21,603 nucleotides of DNA, from contig CAUDNR010004622.1 of assembly GCA_958430865.1 (NCBI GenBank), positions 119,858-141,460 on the forward strand. Direction: 5' to 3'. The position numbers and the translations under genes are program-made. Numbering within the stretch: the stretch's first letter is position 1; each line of letters begins with the position of its first letter. Source of the stretch: Entrophospora sp. SA101 (Eukaryota; Glomeromycota; Glomeromycetes; Entrophosporales; Entrophosporaceae). Below the pieces are notes generated by a model. It was not told where the DNA came from, did not search any database, and worked only from the letters and a program-made list of their open reading frames with translations. Below are positions 1-8,899 of the stretch, one piece after another.

Positions 1-74
1 TTTGATAAATTACAACTAAATAATAAAAAATAATTAATAAGAAATGATAATAAATGTCATAATTAAACATGGTA

Positions 75-207
75 ATACCATAAAGTCTGGAAAGATAGCA
101 CCCCCCGAAAGATAGCATCCCCTGCTTTAAAACAATTGAGCGTCAATATAAAAAAAATGGTACACATATGTAAAAAGGGGATGCTATCTTTCCAGACTTT
201 ACGGTAT
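75..207. mobile_element. 133-bp MITE-like element with 31-bp terminal inverted repeats
   Basis: The left arm (75-105) and the reverse complement of the right arm (177-207) match at 29 of 31 positions. A TA dinucleotide sits near each outer edge (76-77 and 205-206), so the unit may be 78-204 with a TA target duplication, as Tc1/mariner elements make. The inner part of the arm (GAAAGATAGCA followed by C-rich sequence) is repeated directly at 107-122. The element has no coding capacity. It lies just past the predicted stop of the small minus-strand gene ending at 219. The inverted repeat is certain; the superfamily assignment is inference. Confidence 0.75.
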
Positions 208-218
208 TTGTTTGCTTA

Positions 219-404
219 TTAGTTACCTTCAGCAATCATATCAACAACTATTAAAATCCAAAAAAGGAATATGATTAGTAAAAATTATAATTATTAATTG
301 ATTAATTATGGACACAAACCATTTGCTTCAACTTTAACATTTTCTAAAGAGACTGGTTTCTCTTGTAAATAAGAAAAAACATAAACAAGACCATAAAGTT
401 GCAT
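219..404 (-). CDS. possible small two-exon gene, or 3' end of a larger gene
   Basis: Exon 404-320 begins with ATG and reads MQLYGLVYVF... to ...VKVEAN. A donor GTTTGT follows, then a 72-nt intron (319-248) with a TTTTAATAG acceptor, then exon 247-219 reading ...VDMIAEGN and TAA. The phase is kept across the join and the intron length fits the well-supported introns elsewhere in the window. The result is 37 aa if the ATG is the true start. I do not recognise the product. The ATG could be an internal Met with earlier exons unseen. The balanced amino-acid mix in AT-rich surroundings argues for real coding. The inverted-repeat element at 75-207 would fall just 3' of the stop. Confidence 0.3.
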
Positions 405-585
405 TTTTATTATTATTATAATTATATAAAACAAGAGGAAAAAAAATAAATTTTAATTTTTTGATATAATAATAAATTTCAAGTTTATATATAAATTGGA
501 TGATAATACGTACGTAATCAAAACTTGTTAAAAACTTCTCGCGGAGGCCGCCGTATGTTGAACAAAAAGTACAAAAAGAATTACG

Positions 586-1121
586 CTATATAGCCATAAT
601 TGCCTTCTTAATAAATGATCGTCGTCGATCTGTTGCCTCTGTAATAATAATCATTTGAATTCTGAGTCAAATGGCACGTTAATATATTAGTTCATTCATT
701 GAGGATCAGTAATAATTACGGCAAACACTATAATAATAATTTCAAAACAACATGTTCCGCTATTTTGCCAAAACCTCAATATATAATTTCATTACCAATG
801 ATTTTTGTCACACATTTATCTTTGAATATGAAAATGATTTTCATTATGTCACATAACTGCGCAAAATAATGAGGAAATTAAAATTATTAGTCTTGTAACT
901 GATTTATATATTCCGCTGTGATAGGTTTGACTGTATCCAATAATTCAATATTAAACACTCAACATTAATGTTGAATTATTGAGGATTTACTTTCTTTACA
1001 ACAAGAGAGCTTAAATTCTGAATCTATACTAGCTTTATGCTTTCCATTCTTTACCAAAATTACTGCTTTATCCTCGTCTTGTACAACTTCTCCTATGATT
1101 GGAGAAAATAAATTCAAATTT
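586..1121 (-). CDS. possible 3' part of an unrecognised gene (two exons, long intron)
   Basis: A 43-codon open stretch at 1121-991 reads ...NLFSPIIGEVVQDEDKAV... to ...SCCKE and meets a good donor (GTAAAT at 990). A second piece at 638-586, after a TTATTACAG acceptor, reads ATDRRRSFIKKAIMAI and stops at TAG. The phases agree (1 nt plus 2 nt gives a Lys codon). The intron would be 352 nt, several times longer than others here, and contains a hairpin (938-981) that may be inserted DNA. An acceptor-like TGTAAG precedes 1121, so more exons would lie upstream. No family is recognised. It could equally be a decayed gene. Confidence 0.25.
938..981. repeat. 17-bp inverted repeat (hairpin)
   Basis: Arms 938-954 (CAATAATTCAATATTAA) and 965-981 pair with one mismatch around a 10-nt loop. 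It lies inside the proposed long intron of the minus-strand fragment at 586-1121. It may be the end of a small insertion; no target duplication could be assigned. Confidence 0.55.
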
Positions 1122-1194
1122 CTTACATTAAAGATATATGTCAAAAAAATAAATGATGATTAATAGATAAACAAATTAGCTAGAGAAAAAGACT

Positions 1195-1614
1195 TTAAGG
1201 TAGGTATGCATCCTGGTATAAGATTTTTTCGCCATCTAAAGAAGGAAGTTCTGGATTTGCAGGATCTGGTTTTTGTCTTGCATCAATATCCAATATAGGA
1301 TGAAGGGGTTGGTTTCCGTCAATGCATTCATGTAAATCAGGTATTCCATAAATTTCAGAAGGATGATCTATTGCTGTAAAGCCTTTTCCTGCAACCCAAA
1401 TTATATATTGAGAATTAATCTCTTCCGGACAATATACCTCCAAGAGTGCTATATTCTTTGTATTATCATCCGAAGTAAGCATTTTAGATTCAAGTAAATA
1501 TTTAAAATACATATGTTCTTCTATATAGCCAGGTTCATACTCAAGATCCGTTAAACCCGCGAAAAGACTTTTTGCCTCATAGCATATCGGCCAGTTTGGT
1601 TTTTGAACCTTGTT
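1195..1614 (-). pseudogene. open fragment with a primase-like Asp-x-Asp motif
   Basis: The minus frame is open from 1614 (after an in-frame TGA at 1615-1617) to TAA at 1195-1197, about 139 codons; the first ATG is at 1512. The text looks protein-like, with a run NWPICYEAKSLFAG, then a hydrophobic strand ending in LDID (codons at 1293-1282). It is followed by ARQKPDPANPELPSLD. A hydrophobic-D-h-D motif of this kind is the metal-binding motif of archaeo-eukaryotic primases (PrimPol-like), and I associate similar text with mobile-element proteins in Rhizophagus, but that is recall and not a search. No start, no convincing splice sites and no C-terminal half are seen, so this is probably a remnant or one exon of a larger gene. 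Confidence 0.35.
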
Positions 1615-1617
1615 TCA

Positions 1618-3738
1618 AACCTTATGTCTTATTGTGTCTCGATGTTAAACATGAGTATTTTTAATGTGTAAACTGGTCGGTATAATGATAATTACCCTAA
1701 AAAAAATTATTTACTCGTCAAACCAATGGCTCCACCTCAAAACCAATGGGTTTTTACTAGTATAAAGTATTCATAATGTTATGATCATACCGTACTGAAT
1801 TTTGGGGATCAAACAAAATCAGCGCATATGAATCAATTAATTGCTTATAGTAACAATTGGTCAGTTTCAAAATACTAAAAAAAAAAATTTTTATATCGTT
1901 TAAAAAAAGTTAACCGATAAGTTTTATGGTGCTTCAAAACTTATTTTTCTCAAACTAAAAATTGAGCATTTTTAAAAATTCCAAATTTTGTTATACACTT
2001 AATATTAATATTAAGAAATTGAGACTAAGTAAATTTCGTGTAACGAACTTTTATTTATTTTCTACAACATATATTGATTCATTTGTATTATTTATTTTCT
2101 TTTTTTTTTATTAATAAAAGTTCTTTAAAGTTTAACGAACATATTACATCAAAAGAAAATTATTACTAAATTTGGTCATGCAATTCAAAATATCGCAACA
2201 CGAAAATTATTGACCCAAATTATAATGTTTCTTCTAAATTAAACTCTCTTTTACTTTTAGAGTTGAAAGTTTTTGGTTAGGAAAATTGAACACATAACAT
2301 TATTAAGAGTTAAAATCTTGCCAGACAAATGAACTAAAAAGTTTTTTTTATTGCATTTCTCTCAAATTTAAAAAATCTATGAAAAAAAAATTTGAGACAA
2401 ATTTTTTTTTTACATGAATTGGCTCCCATTTTAGAGCTGAATTGAATGGTGGCGGGTTTTTTAAAACCTAACATGTGGATCAAATTTTTTAACTTTTGAG
2501 TATAGATGATCCGCACTACGAACATATACTAAAAAATAAATACGTAATTATATACTTAATAAGTGTATTTGTAACAAAAAAATCTGTTCATGAGTGACTT
2601 ATTTATGAGTTATGATTTATTATTATGATTCAAATCTTACTTCAGAGAAACTAAAGGAGATTTACAATTACTCCCAATCTGAACTTTGGTTAAAAAATAT
2701 ATTTAATAAATATTTTTTGTAATAAAAAAAATTGTTTCGTGAAATTAGTTGTTATTTATTATCATTGTGATTCAATCTTAACAAAGAAATTCCAATAAAT
2801 CTGAAATTTGATGTGTGTGATAATAAAAATAGTAATAGTGTTACCGAAATTAGGATTTAACGCCAGTGTGTAAAATTGAACGGGCGCAACGGGCGCGTGT
2901 AACATTATTAACCAATCAAATTATGAATTTCTGGAGATAGTTTCTAAATTTATACTAGTTACACGACTAAATTTATTCGCTGATTTGTTGGTCGAAATAC
3001 CCTAATTCCGAATCTATTTTTACTTTATTTTTATATCTATATTTATTTATTCCTTATATTTCTTATTTCATTTCTTATATTATTTTTTTTTGTTCATTTC
3101 TTTTATACTATTTTTATTTGTATATATTACATTATTTTTATTCGTATTAGTTAACTTTATTTAGGAATTAGCGTCGTGGTTAGAATGCTACGTCGCAATT
3201 AAAGTGCGATATCGCGTTTAGAATGCTAGATCGCAACAAAGTTGTTACTAATTAATTTAATTATATATAAGAAACTCAAATTCGACATACTTATAAAAAA
3301 CATGGTAATAACATTGTAATAAAGTTCTAATAACTTGTAAATTAACTTAATAAATTAATTTCAACTAAATAAAACGTTTTCTTAATTCACTAAAACCAAA
3401 ATTATTCGCTAATAAGACTATTTCGTTAGTAATAGCCAATAAAATTTATATTGTTATCATCAATTAACACCCTCTCCCAAATAATAATTGGTGACAATAG
3501 TAATAATTAATATTAAATCGGATGATAATAATGTAACACATACACATTGTTATAAAGAGTCTTATTATTGTTTTACATGATTTTTATGAAGTTACACTAA
3601 CGTAATCTTCTTCAACTATATATTTATTGATAACAGAATTGGCATTGAATTTTTTTAAAAGCAAACAACTGATTTCTTGATTATTTTGTCTTATAAAATT
3701 TTTTTGATTGTTAAAGTTGATTGTTGAAACCAAAACAG
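1618..3738. other. AT-rich intergenic region, no convincing gene
   Basis: This 2.1-kb stretch is mostly A/T runs (notably 2095-2115 and 3030-3150). The only longer open frame (2334-2525, minus) is Lys/Phe-rich and overlaps poly-A/T tracts, as expected by chance. A short GC-richer patch with CGGGCGC repeats lies at about 2880-2900, and a tRNA-like tandem duplication lies near 3170-3242. The last 200 bases should contain the promoter of the lipase gene starting at 3739, but no clear TATA or CCAAT element stands out. Confidence 0.6.
3169..3242 (+). repeat. imperfect 36-bp tandem duplication with tRNA-like features
   Basis: Copy 1 (3171-3205) and copy 2 (3206-3242) share TTAGAATGCTA, TCGCAA and AAAGT at matching places. 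The block also resembles a decayed tRNA-type RNA polymerase III unit: TAGCGTCGTGG resembles an A box, and CGTTTAGAATGC about 40 nt later resembles a B box with one extra base. No acceptor stem closes, so this is not a working tRNA gene. It may be a SINE remnant or simply a duplication. Confidence 0.35.
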
Positions 3739-5406
3739 ATGGCTTCAATTATTCCTATAGATGAAAGGAGGTTGCATATTAAAGAACTTCAAAACGCCAA
3801 AAATTTTGAAGAGTTGATGAATTTTTGGTAAGATAAAGGTGTTTATTCATTTTTAATTTTTTTATGCATTATAATTAATAATGGATTTTATCAAATAGGG
3901 GCCATGAGATAGAAGAACACGCAATAAAAACACATGATAATTATATATTAGGGGCTCAGCGTATATCAAATGATAAAAAATTGTCTAATGATAATTCCTT
4001 TCAAAGAATCAATGGTGACGATGATTTAACTTCTAATGAGTCAAGCATTGAAGACATTTTTAAACAGTTCAATGTACCTTTATCTAATGTAACATATAAT
4101 GAACAAGATGATGATATTTTACCAGCAACTACTACCAAATCATCCCCAATTAGTAGTGATAATAGTACAAAGGGTCATGTTAAACCCGTAGTATTATTAT
4201 GGCATGGACTTATGACTTGTAGTGAGATTTGGGTATGTAATACTGAATATGAAAATAGATTAGCTTGTTTATTGGCTGATGCCGGATATGATGTTTGGTT
4301 TGGTAATTCACGAGGAAATAAATATTCAATGAAACATGTTAAATATCCAAATGATAATAATTTTTGGAATTATTCTATGGACGAATTGATTTATTATGAT
4401 TTGCCAGACACAATTAATTATATTTTAAAAGTTACTGGTGCAAAGTCACTCACTTATATAGGATTTTCACAAGGTTCAGCACTATGTTTTGCTACATTGT
4501 CATTATTACCAGATATAAATAAAAAAATTAATTTGTTTATAGCTTTAGCACCTGCAACCAATCCAAAAGGTATTTATAATACACAAATTCTTTTGATTTA
4601 ATTTTAATCTTTTGTTTATTTATTATTCATTTATTTGTATTTTTTTTTATTAGATTTACAAAATTTCTTGTTAAATAGTTTGGTTAAATTATCACCAAAT
4701 ATAATATATTTATTGTTTGGTAAAAAATCTATATTATCAATGGTAATGTTCTGGCAAAAAGTTTTACCAACTTCAATATTTATAAAGATAATTGATATAG
4801 CACTTAAATTATTATTTGGTTGGGATTGTGAAAACATTTCAGAATTACAAAAATCAATTGGATATTTTCATTTATTCAGTTGTGCCAGTGTTAAAAGTTT
4901 AGTGGTAACAAATTTTTTAATATTTTTAAATTTTTAATAATAATACACATGTTTGTATATTTATTTATTTATTTATTTATTTTTTTAAAAAAAAGCATTG
5001 GTTACAAATAATACATCATGGAAAATTTCGGAAGTTTGAAGACCCTTTCACAGTAACTTCATTAAGCTCTATTGATCAAGATTTTCCATTAAATCAAATT
5101 TCTACACCTTTAGCATTATTTTATGGTGGCAGAGATAATTTAATAAATATAGAATTTTTGATGAATAAGTTGAATAACAACCAACAAGGAAAAGATAGTG
5201 TGATAGTTAGTGTTAATAAAATAGAAAATTATGAACATTTAGGTAAATTTTTCTAAGTTGATTTTCAATTTTTTATTATAAAGAAAAACATTTAACGTTA
5301 ATAATATTTAATAATGTGATAATTAGATTTTCTTTGGGCAAAAGATGTAAATCAAATATTTCCTGAAATTTTTAATTTATTAAAGAAATATAATTCACCT
5401 GTCTAG
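3739..5406 (+). CDS. acid lipase / steryl ester hydrolase (alpha/beta hydrolase)
   Basis: Five exons join to 445 aa: 3739-3827, 3899-4569, 4654-4904, 4996-5242 and 5327-5406 (TAG). All introns are GT-AG and all phases fit. The N-terminus (about 30-52, WGHEIEEHAIKTHDNYIL) matches the AB-hydrolase-associated lipase region of lysosomal acid lipase and yeast Tgl1/Yeh1. The HG oxyanion motif is at 132-133 (LLWHGLM). The nucleophile is Ser220 in GFSQG, with Asp384 in GGRDNL and His418 in YEHLDFLW. The family cleaves steryl esters or triacylglycerols, often at lipid droplets or membranes. Oddities: residues about 53-125 are a polar, Asp/Ser/Asn-rich insert between the first strands, and no N-terminal membrane segment is seen, unlike yeast Yeh1/Tgl1. 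A missed upstream exon is possible because CAG directly precedes the ATG. Sterol ester versus triglyceride preference cannot be told. Confidence 0.9.
4958..4986. repeat. (TTTA)n microsatellite in lipase intron 3
   Basis: About six TTTA units run into a poly-T tract inside the intron between exons 3 and 4 (4905-4995). The T-rich run serves as the pyrimidine tract ahead of the AAAG acceptor at 4995. Confidence 0.7.
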
Positions 5407-6395
5407 ATAATTTAATTAATAAATGTGCGCATGATTATTTATAAAGGATCAAAATTAATTGGTCGAGTTCCAAATTTTATCACATATCAATTGAATTCTT
5501 GATGATTCTGAAAAGTGATTATAATAACAGCATATATGAACTATATATACACACTGTTACCAATTGAAACCACTTCTTTTAGTAACTACAATTGCCCAAA
5601 TACTTGTGGACAAATTTCATTTTTTATACACATATTTTGATCAATTTATTCAAATCAAAACACCATTAGATGTGGATATTTATTTTACAGCTTGAAACAT
5701 TTTTCAAGTCTTTCTCTTTCAGTGTTTATGAGTTAATTCAATTTTAAAAAACTGTGTAATTACTTTTAATAATCTTCTTGATTGAACTAGTTTTTCCCAA
5801 GATTAGGAAGAACATTTAACTTGTAGTTTTCAGTCCATTTATAAACTGAGTAATTCAGAAATCTGTACATGTGAATTAAAGCTCCATACAAACCGGCTCA
5901 CAGTAAATAACCTAATAAGCTCACAAACTGGTCCATGAGGGGCTTTAATGTGAATCAATCATTTGTTTTAGTAATAATACCATAAGATACATATTTCTTC
6001 TTATTGACTTTCTCCATTTCCCACATAATAACAGTAATTGACAGTTTGTTTACATAAATAGATGTAGAATAATAAAAAGAAGAAAAAAAATTACAATACC
6101 AAAGATGCATTGGAACCAATAAATCATCATCTTTAATCATTTGTTTGAATTATAATTAGGAATATTGGTACTATAACCTAAAATGAATATATTTATGTGT
6201 AATGCCTTTTGTATTAGTTATTAGAAATAATAATAATACTGTTTACTTGTTCCAATTCCATTTGTGCCATTTACAAGAATCTGGAATATATTGTTTTGGT
6301 TCAATCTTTGTCCATATTCATTCAAGCATTCAAGCAATTTGTCATCATCAGGGTGACAAGTCTTGTTTGTAAAGTGTGTGTGTGTGTACATATGG

Positions 6396-6685
6396 GGCAT
6401 ACCGCAACAAAACCAGACAATGTGAACATTGATGTTACCAAAATTTTCAGGGATTAAGATTGTTTGTTTAACATCATGATTGTATTACAAATGTGACCAT
6501 TATTTTCTATAACAATAGTACCATACAGCAAAGAATAGATTTTGTCATTCTCTTTTCTTTTCTAATCAATAATAAATGGATCTTTATTATGAATAGGTAA
6601 TACAATTGTGAAATCAAACACTATTGATCCCTGAAATCATTGGTAATACCAATGTTCACTTTGTCTTGTTTTGTTGCAGTATGCC
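6396..6685. mobile_element. 290-bp foldback (MITE-like) element
   Basis: The first 45 bases (6396-6440, GGCATACCGCAACAAAAC...) match the reverse complement of the last 45 (6641-6685) at 40 positions. Weaker pairing continues inward through TTTTCAGGGAT (near 6448) and its partner ATCCCTGAAA (near 6627), so much of the unit can fold into one long hairpin. It has no coding capacity. The outer edges are AT-rich on both sides and I could not fix a target duplication, so the superfamily is left open. Confidence 0.8.
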
Positions 6686-6701
6686 AATATATATATAACT
6701 A

Positions 6702-7603
6702 TTTTTTTATTATTTCAAGGATGACAGAGAATCCTCAAAGAAAAACTAATATATAGACGTAATAAGCAGGTAAAGAAGTAATATACAGTAGAGGTTGGAA
6801 CCGGTTTGGGTACAATCGACTTAAAACCGGCTCCTATTTTTCATATTCGATAAACCGAATATAATAAAACCGGTTTATTTCGGGCAACCGAAGGATGGGT
6901 GATGAAAATATTTTGGAGTGTAAAAAGTATTTCATCAAATGGGGCACATATGACAAAACGTGATGAAAGTGACAAAACATGACGAAAAGTGACAAAGGGT
7001 AAAGTCGAAAGTCAAATTATGATAAAGATGACAAAATATAAATTCAATTTTATTTAGGTTTAATTAAAACAAAAAATTTTGAATTGATTTAATCACATAT
7101 AAATCACTGTTTTTAGAAAATGAAGGACAGGATTATTTACTATTACTCTATTTTATTAGTTATGAATTTTGCTTCATATAAAATTCCATATTAATATACT
7201 ATTATTATGGTAAGTAATGCTGAATACTTGCATGTAATTATTATGCTATATTTAATAGACATGTATATAAGCAACAAGTTTTGACTTGGAAAACAAATAA
7301 TTAAATAACTTTTGCTTTCATTTGATATATTCCCCACAAAATCAAAACCGGTTGCCCGATTAAACCCGGTTTTGCGGTTTTATTTATAACCGGTTGCCCG
7401 GTTAGAACCGGTTTTATTATTGAAAAGGTGATTAAAACCGGTTCTTAAAAATAAAACCGGTTCCAACCTCTAATATACAGTGTATATATACAACTATTAT
7501 TAAAAAATATAAGGAAAAACATCAATTTTATTTTCTTTTTTTTTTTATTATTTCAAAAATGATAGAGAATCTTCAAAGAAAATCAAAACTAGATAGATAA
7601 TAA
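6702..7603. repeat. diverged direct repeat pair flanking the hAT element
   Basis: About 6702-6765 and 7541-7603 share a T-rich lead, TTATTATTTCAA, a GATGAYAGAGAATCYTCAAAGAAAA-like core and a similar ending, with a few substitutions and a small gap. The hAT-type element lies between them. This could be an older tandem duplication, or two copies of another dispersed repeat, into which the element inserted. Confidence 0.55.
6789..7472. mobile_element. non-autonomous hAT-type transposon, 684 bp
   Basis: Perfect 19-bp terminal inverted repeats (6789-6807 and 7454-7472) begin TAGAGGTTGGAACCGGTTT. An exact 8-bp duplication, ATATACAG, flanks the element at 6781-6788 and 7473-7480. Eight-base duplications with TIRs of this length are the signature of hAT transposons. 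The subterminal regions hold eight AACCGG motifs (starting 6799, 6825, 6868, 7346, 7388, 7406, 7436 and 7455), several extended to the palindrome AACCGGTT; hAT transposases bind such clustered subterminal motifs. The middle has GTGACAAAA-like short repeats (about 6945-7000) and no transposase ORF. An intact target duplication and perfect TIRs suggest a fairly recent insertion. Confidence 0.92.
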
Positions 7604-8732
7604 AGTGTATTACAACTAATATAAATAATAGGTACACTTCATTGCATATTTAATAACATTAAAGGTTGATCATGATGTAAAACTCAATTTATATGTGGAA
7701 GGGGTATGAATATTTGATATTATTCAAAATGATGTGAATGTGTTAATATTAGATGGGAAATCTACATTTTTTTGTAGGAAAAAACATGTGTGTTCATAAT
7801 TGTAGCATTTATAATTTTTGAAATGCATTCCTCTTCATATTTGGTTAATTATCCACTCAATGCAAGAGGAAAAATGGTTGGAATTACAAAGTAAACTATT
7901 TATTATGATTTTATGCATACATTTTATATCCATATTCAACTAACTACATTGGATGTTGGCCATCCTAAAACATTTTCAATATTTGACAATTTGAAAAATA
8001 AAATTTTTATTAATATTAATTGTTTAAAGTTGTATATACTGTATATAAAAAGATTTTAATTATAAATTTTGTTTTTGTAAAAGATCTTCAAGCCAATAAA
8101 ATTTGTGATTTTTTGGAGGTGATCATCGTAAAATTTAGCCAATGAAATCAAAGTCACAATGTGATAAACGAATGTCCATTATGCTATATTTTGTACCAAA
8201 TTATCTTATGGGTCCAAGTAAATTAATATTGTTTGAACCTGTAAATTTTGTACAAATCCAATTATATTAGAATAAAGACTAATTTCATCATAATATGCAG
8301 AATGTTCACAATATAACCAGTTGATTGTGGAATATATATAAGAAAGCATGTCAAAGACCATGAATAATAATTAATACAATTAATTAATTATTTTCACCAA
8401 ATATTATTTAATTAATTTATAATCTTCTTTGTCAATTAGTTTGAATTGTTTAATATGTTTTTCAAAATATTCTTTTGCTTGTTAAAGAGAATAATCAAAT
8501 ATTGATATGATTATTTGCAATTGGAATTAATCAAAAAATCAGATACCTCATTAATTTTCATGCTTATTTAGGATTGTAAATCCAAATTTTGGTGATCATT
8601 ATGTCATATGTCATAATGACATTTATAAACTGAATTCAACCAATCAAATATCACACGCTGTGGCTGAAATTGCCAAAGTTGGTAATAATTGGTCATAAAT
8701 TTACCATGATCACATGGTTATGAATTTATTGG

Positions 8733-8830
8733 CATATGGGCCTCCGATTACTAAGTGAGATTGTCAAGATCTACTGTAAATATTGCCATAACCGAAATCT
8801 CACTAATGAGTGAAAAAATCAGCCCATATA
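8733..8830. repeat. imperfect foldback upstream of the antiporter gene
   Basis: ATATGGGC at 8734-8741 pairs with GCCCATAT at 8822-8829, and AGTGAGATT (8754-8762) pairs with AATCTCACT (8796-8804), with mismatched sequence between. The foldback ends about 70 bp before the antiporter start codon, so it would lie in the 5' leader or core promoter. It may be a decayed small MITE. Confidence 0.45.
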
Positions 8831-8899
8831 CAAAAAAAATTTTTTTAAACTAAAAATACTTTTAATATTGTATTTTATTATTATCACTGATTTCAAAAC

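Larger units (their letters stand above)
5407..8899. other. 3.5-kb intergenic region rich in small mobile-element remnants
   Basis: No gene was found between the lipase and the antiporter genes. The stretch holds a (TG)n run (6374-6387), the foldback element at 6396-6685, a diverged direct repeat (about 6702-6765 and 7541-7603), the hAT-type element at 6789-7472 and a foldback at 8733-8830. A weak inverted repeat with ATTAAAGC/GCTTTAAT arms lies at about 5875-5949. A minus-strand frame at 5955-6140 overlaps low-complexity sequence and is not supported. The last few hundred bases should hold the antiporter promoter. Confidence 0.6.

Noticed and set aside
2039..2145. GTAACGAAC...GTTTAACGAAC repeated and inverted pieces
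   Set aside because: The matches are short and lie in A/T runs; no element boundary can be drawn.
2334..2525. 63-codon minus-strand open frame
   Set aside because: It is built from poly-A/T tracts (Lys/Phe-rich), has no motif and no neighbouring exon signals.
2822..3028. possible decayed inverted-repeat element with TAAAAATAG...AATTAGG ends
   Set aside because: The arms align only with a nine-base gap and several mismatches, and no target duplication is visible in AT-rich DNA.
4631..4837. minus-strand frame across lipase exon 3
   Set aside because: It is antisense to a well-supported exon that fits in phase with both neighbours.
5955..6140. 61-codon minus-strand open frame
   Set aside because: It lies in low-complexity intergenic DNA, its composition is as expected by chance and no splice context fits.
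7784..7900. possible exon after a TTTTTTGTAG acceptor (36 codons to TAA)
   Set aside because: No partner exon or family match could be found, and open stretches of this size arise by chance.
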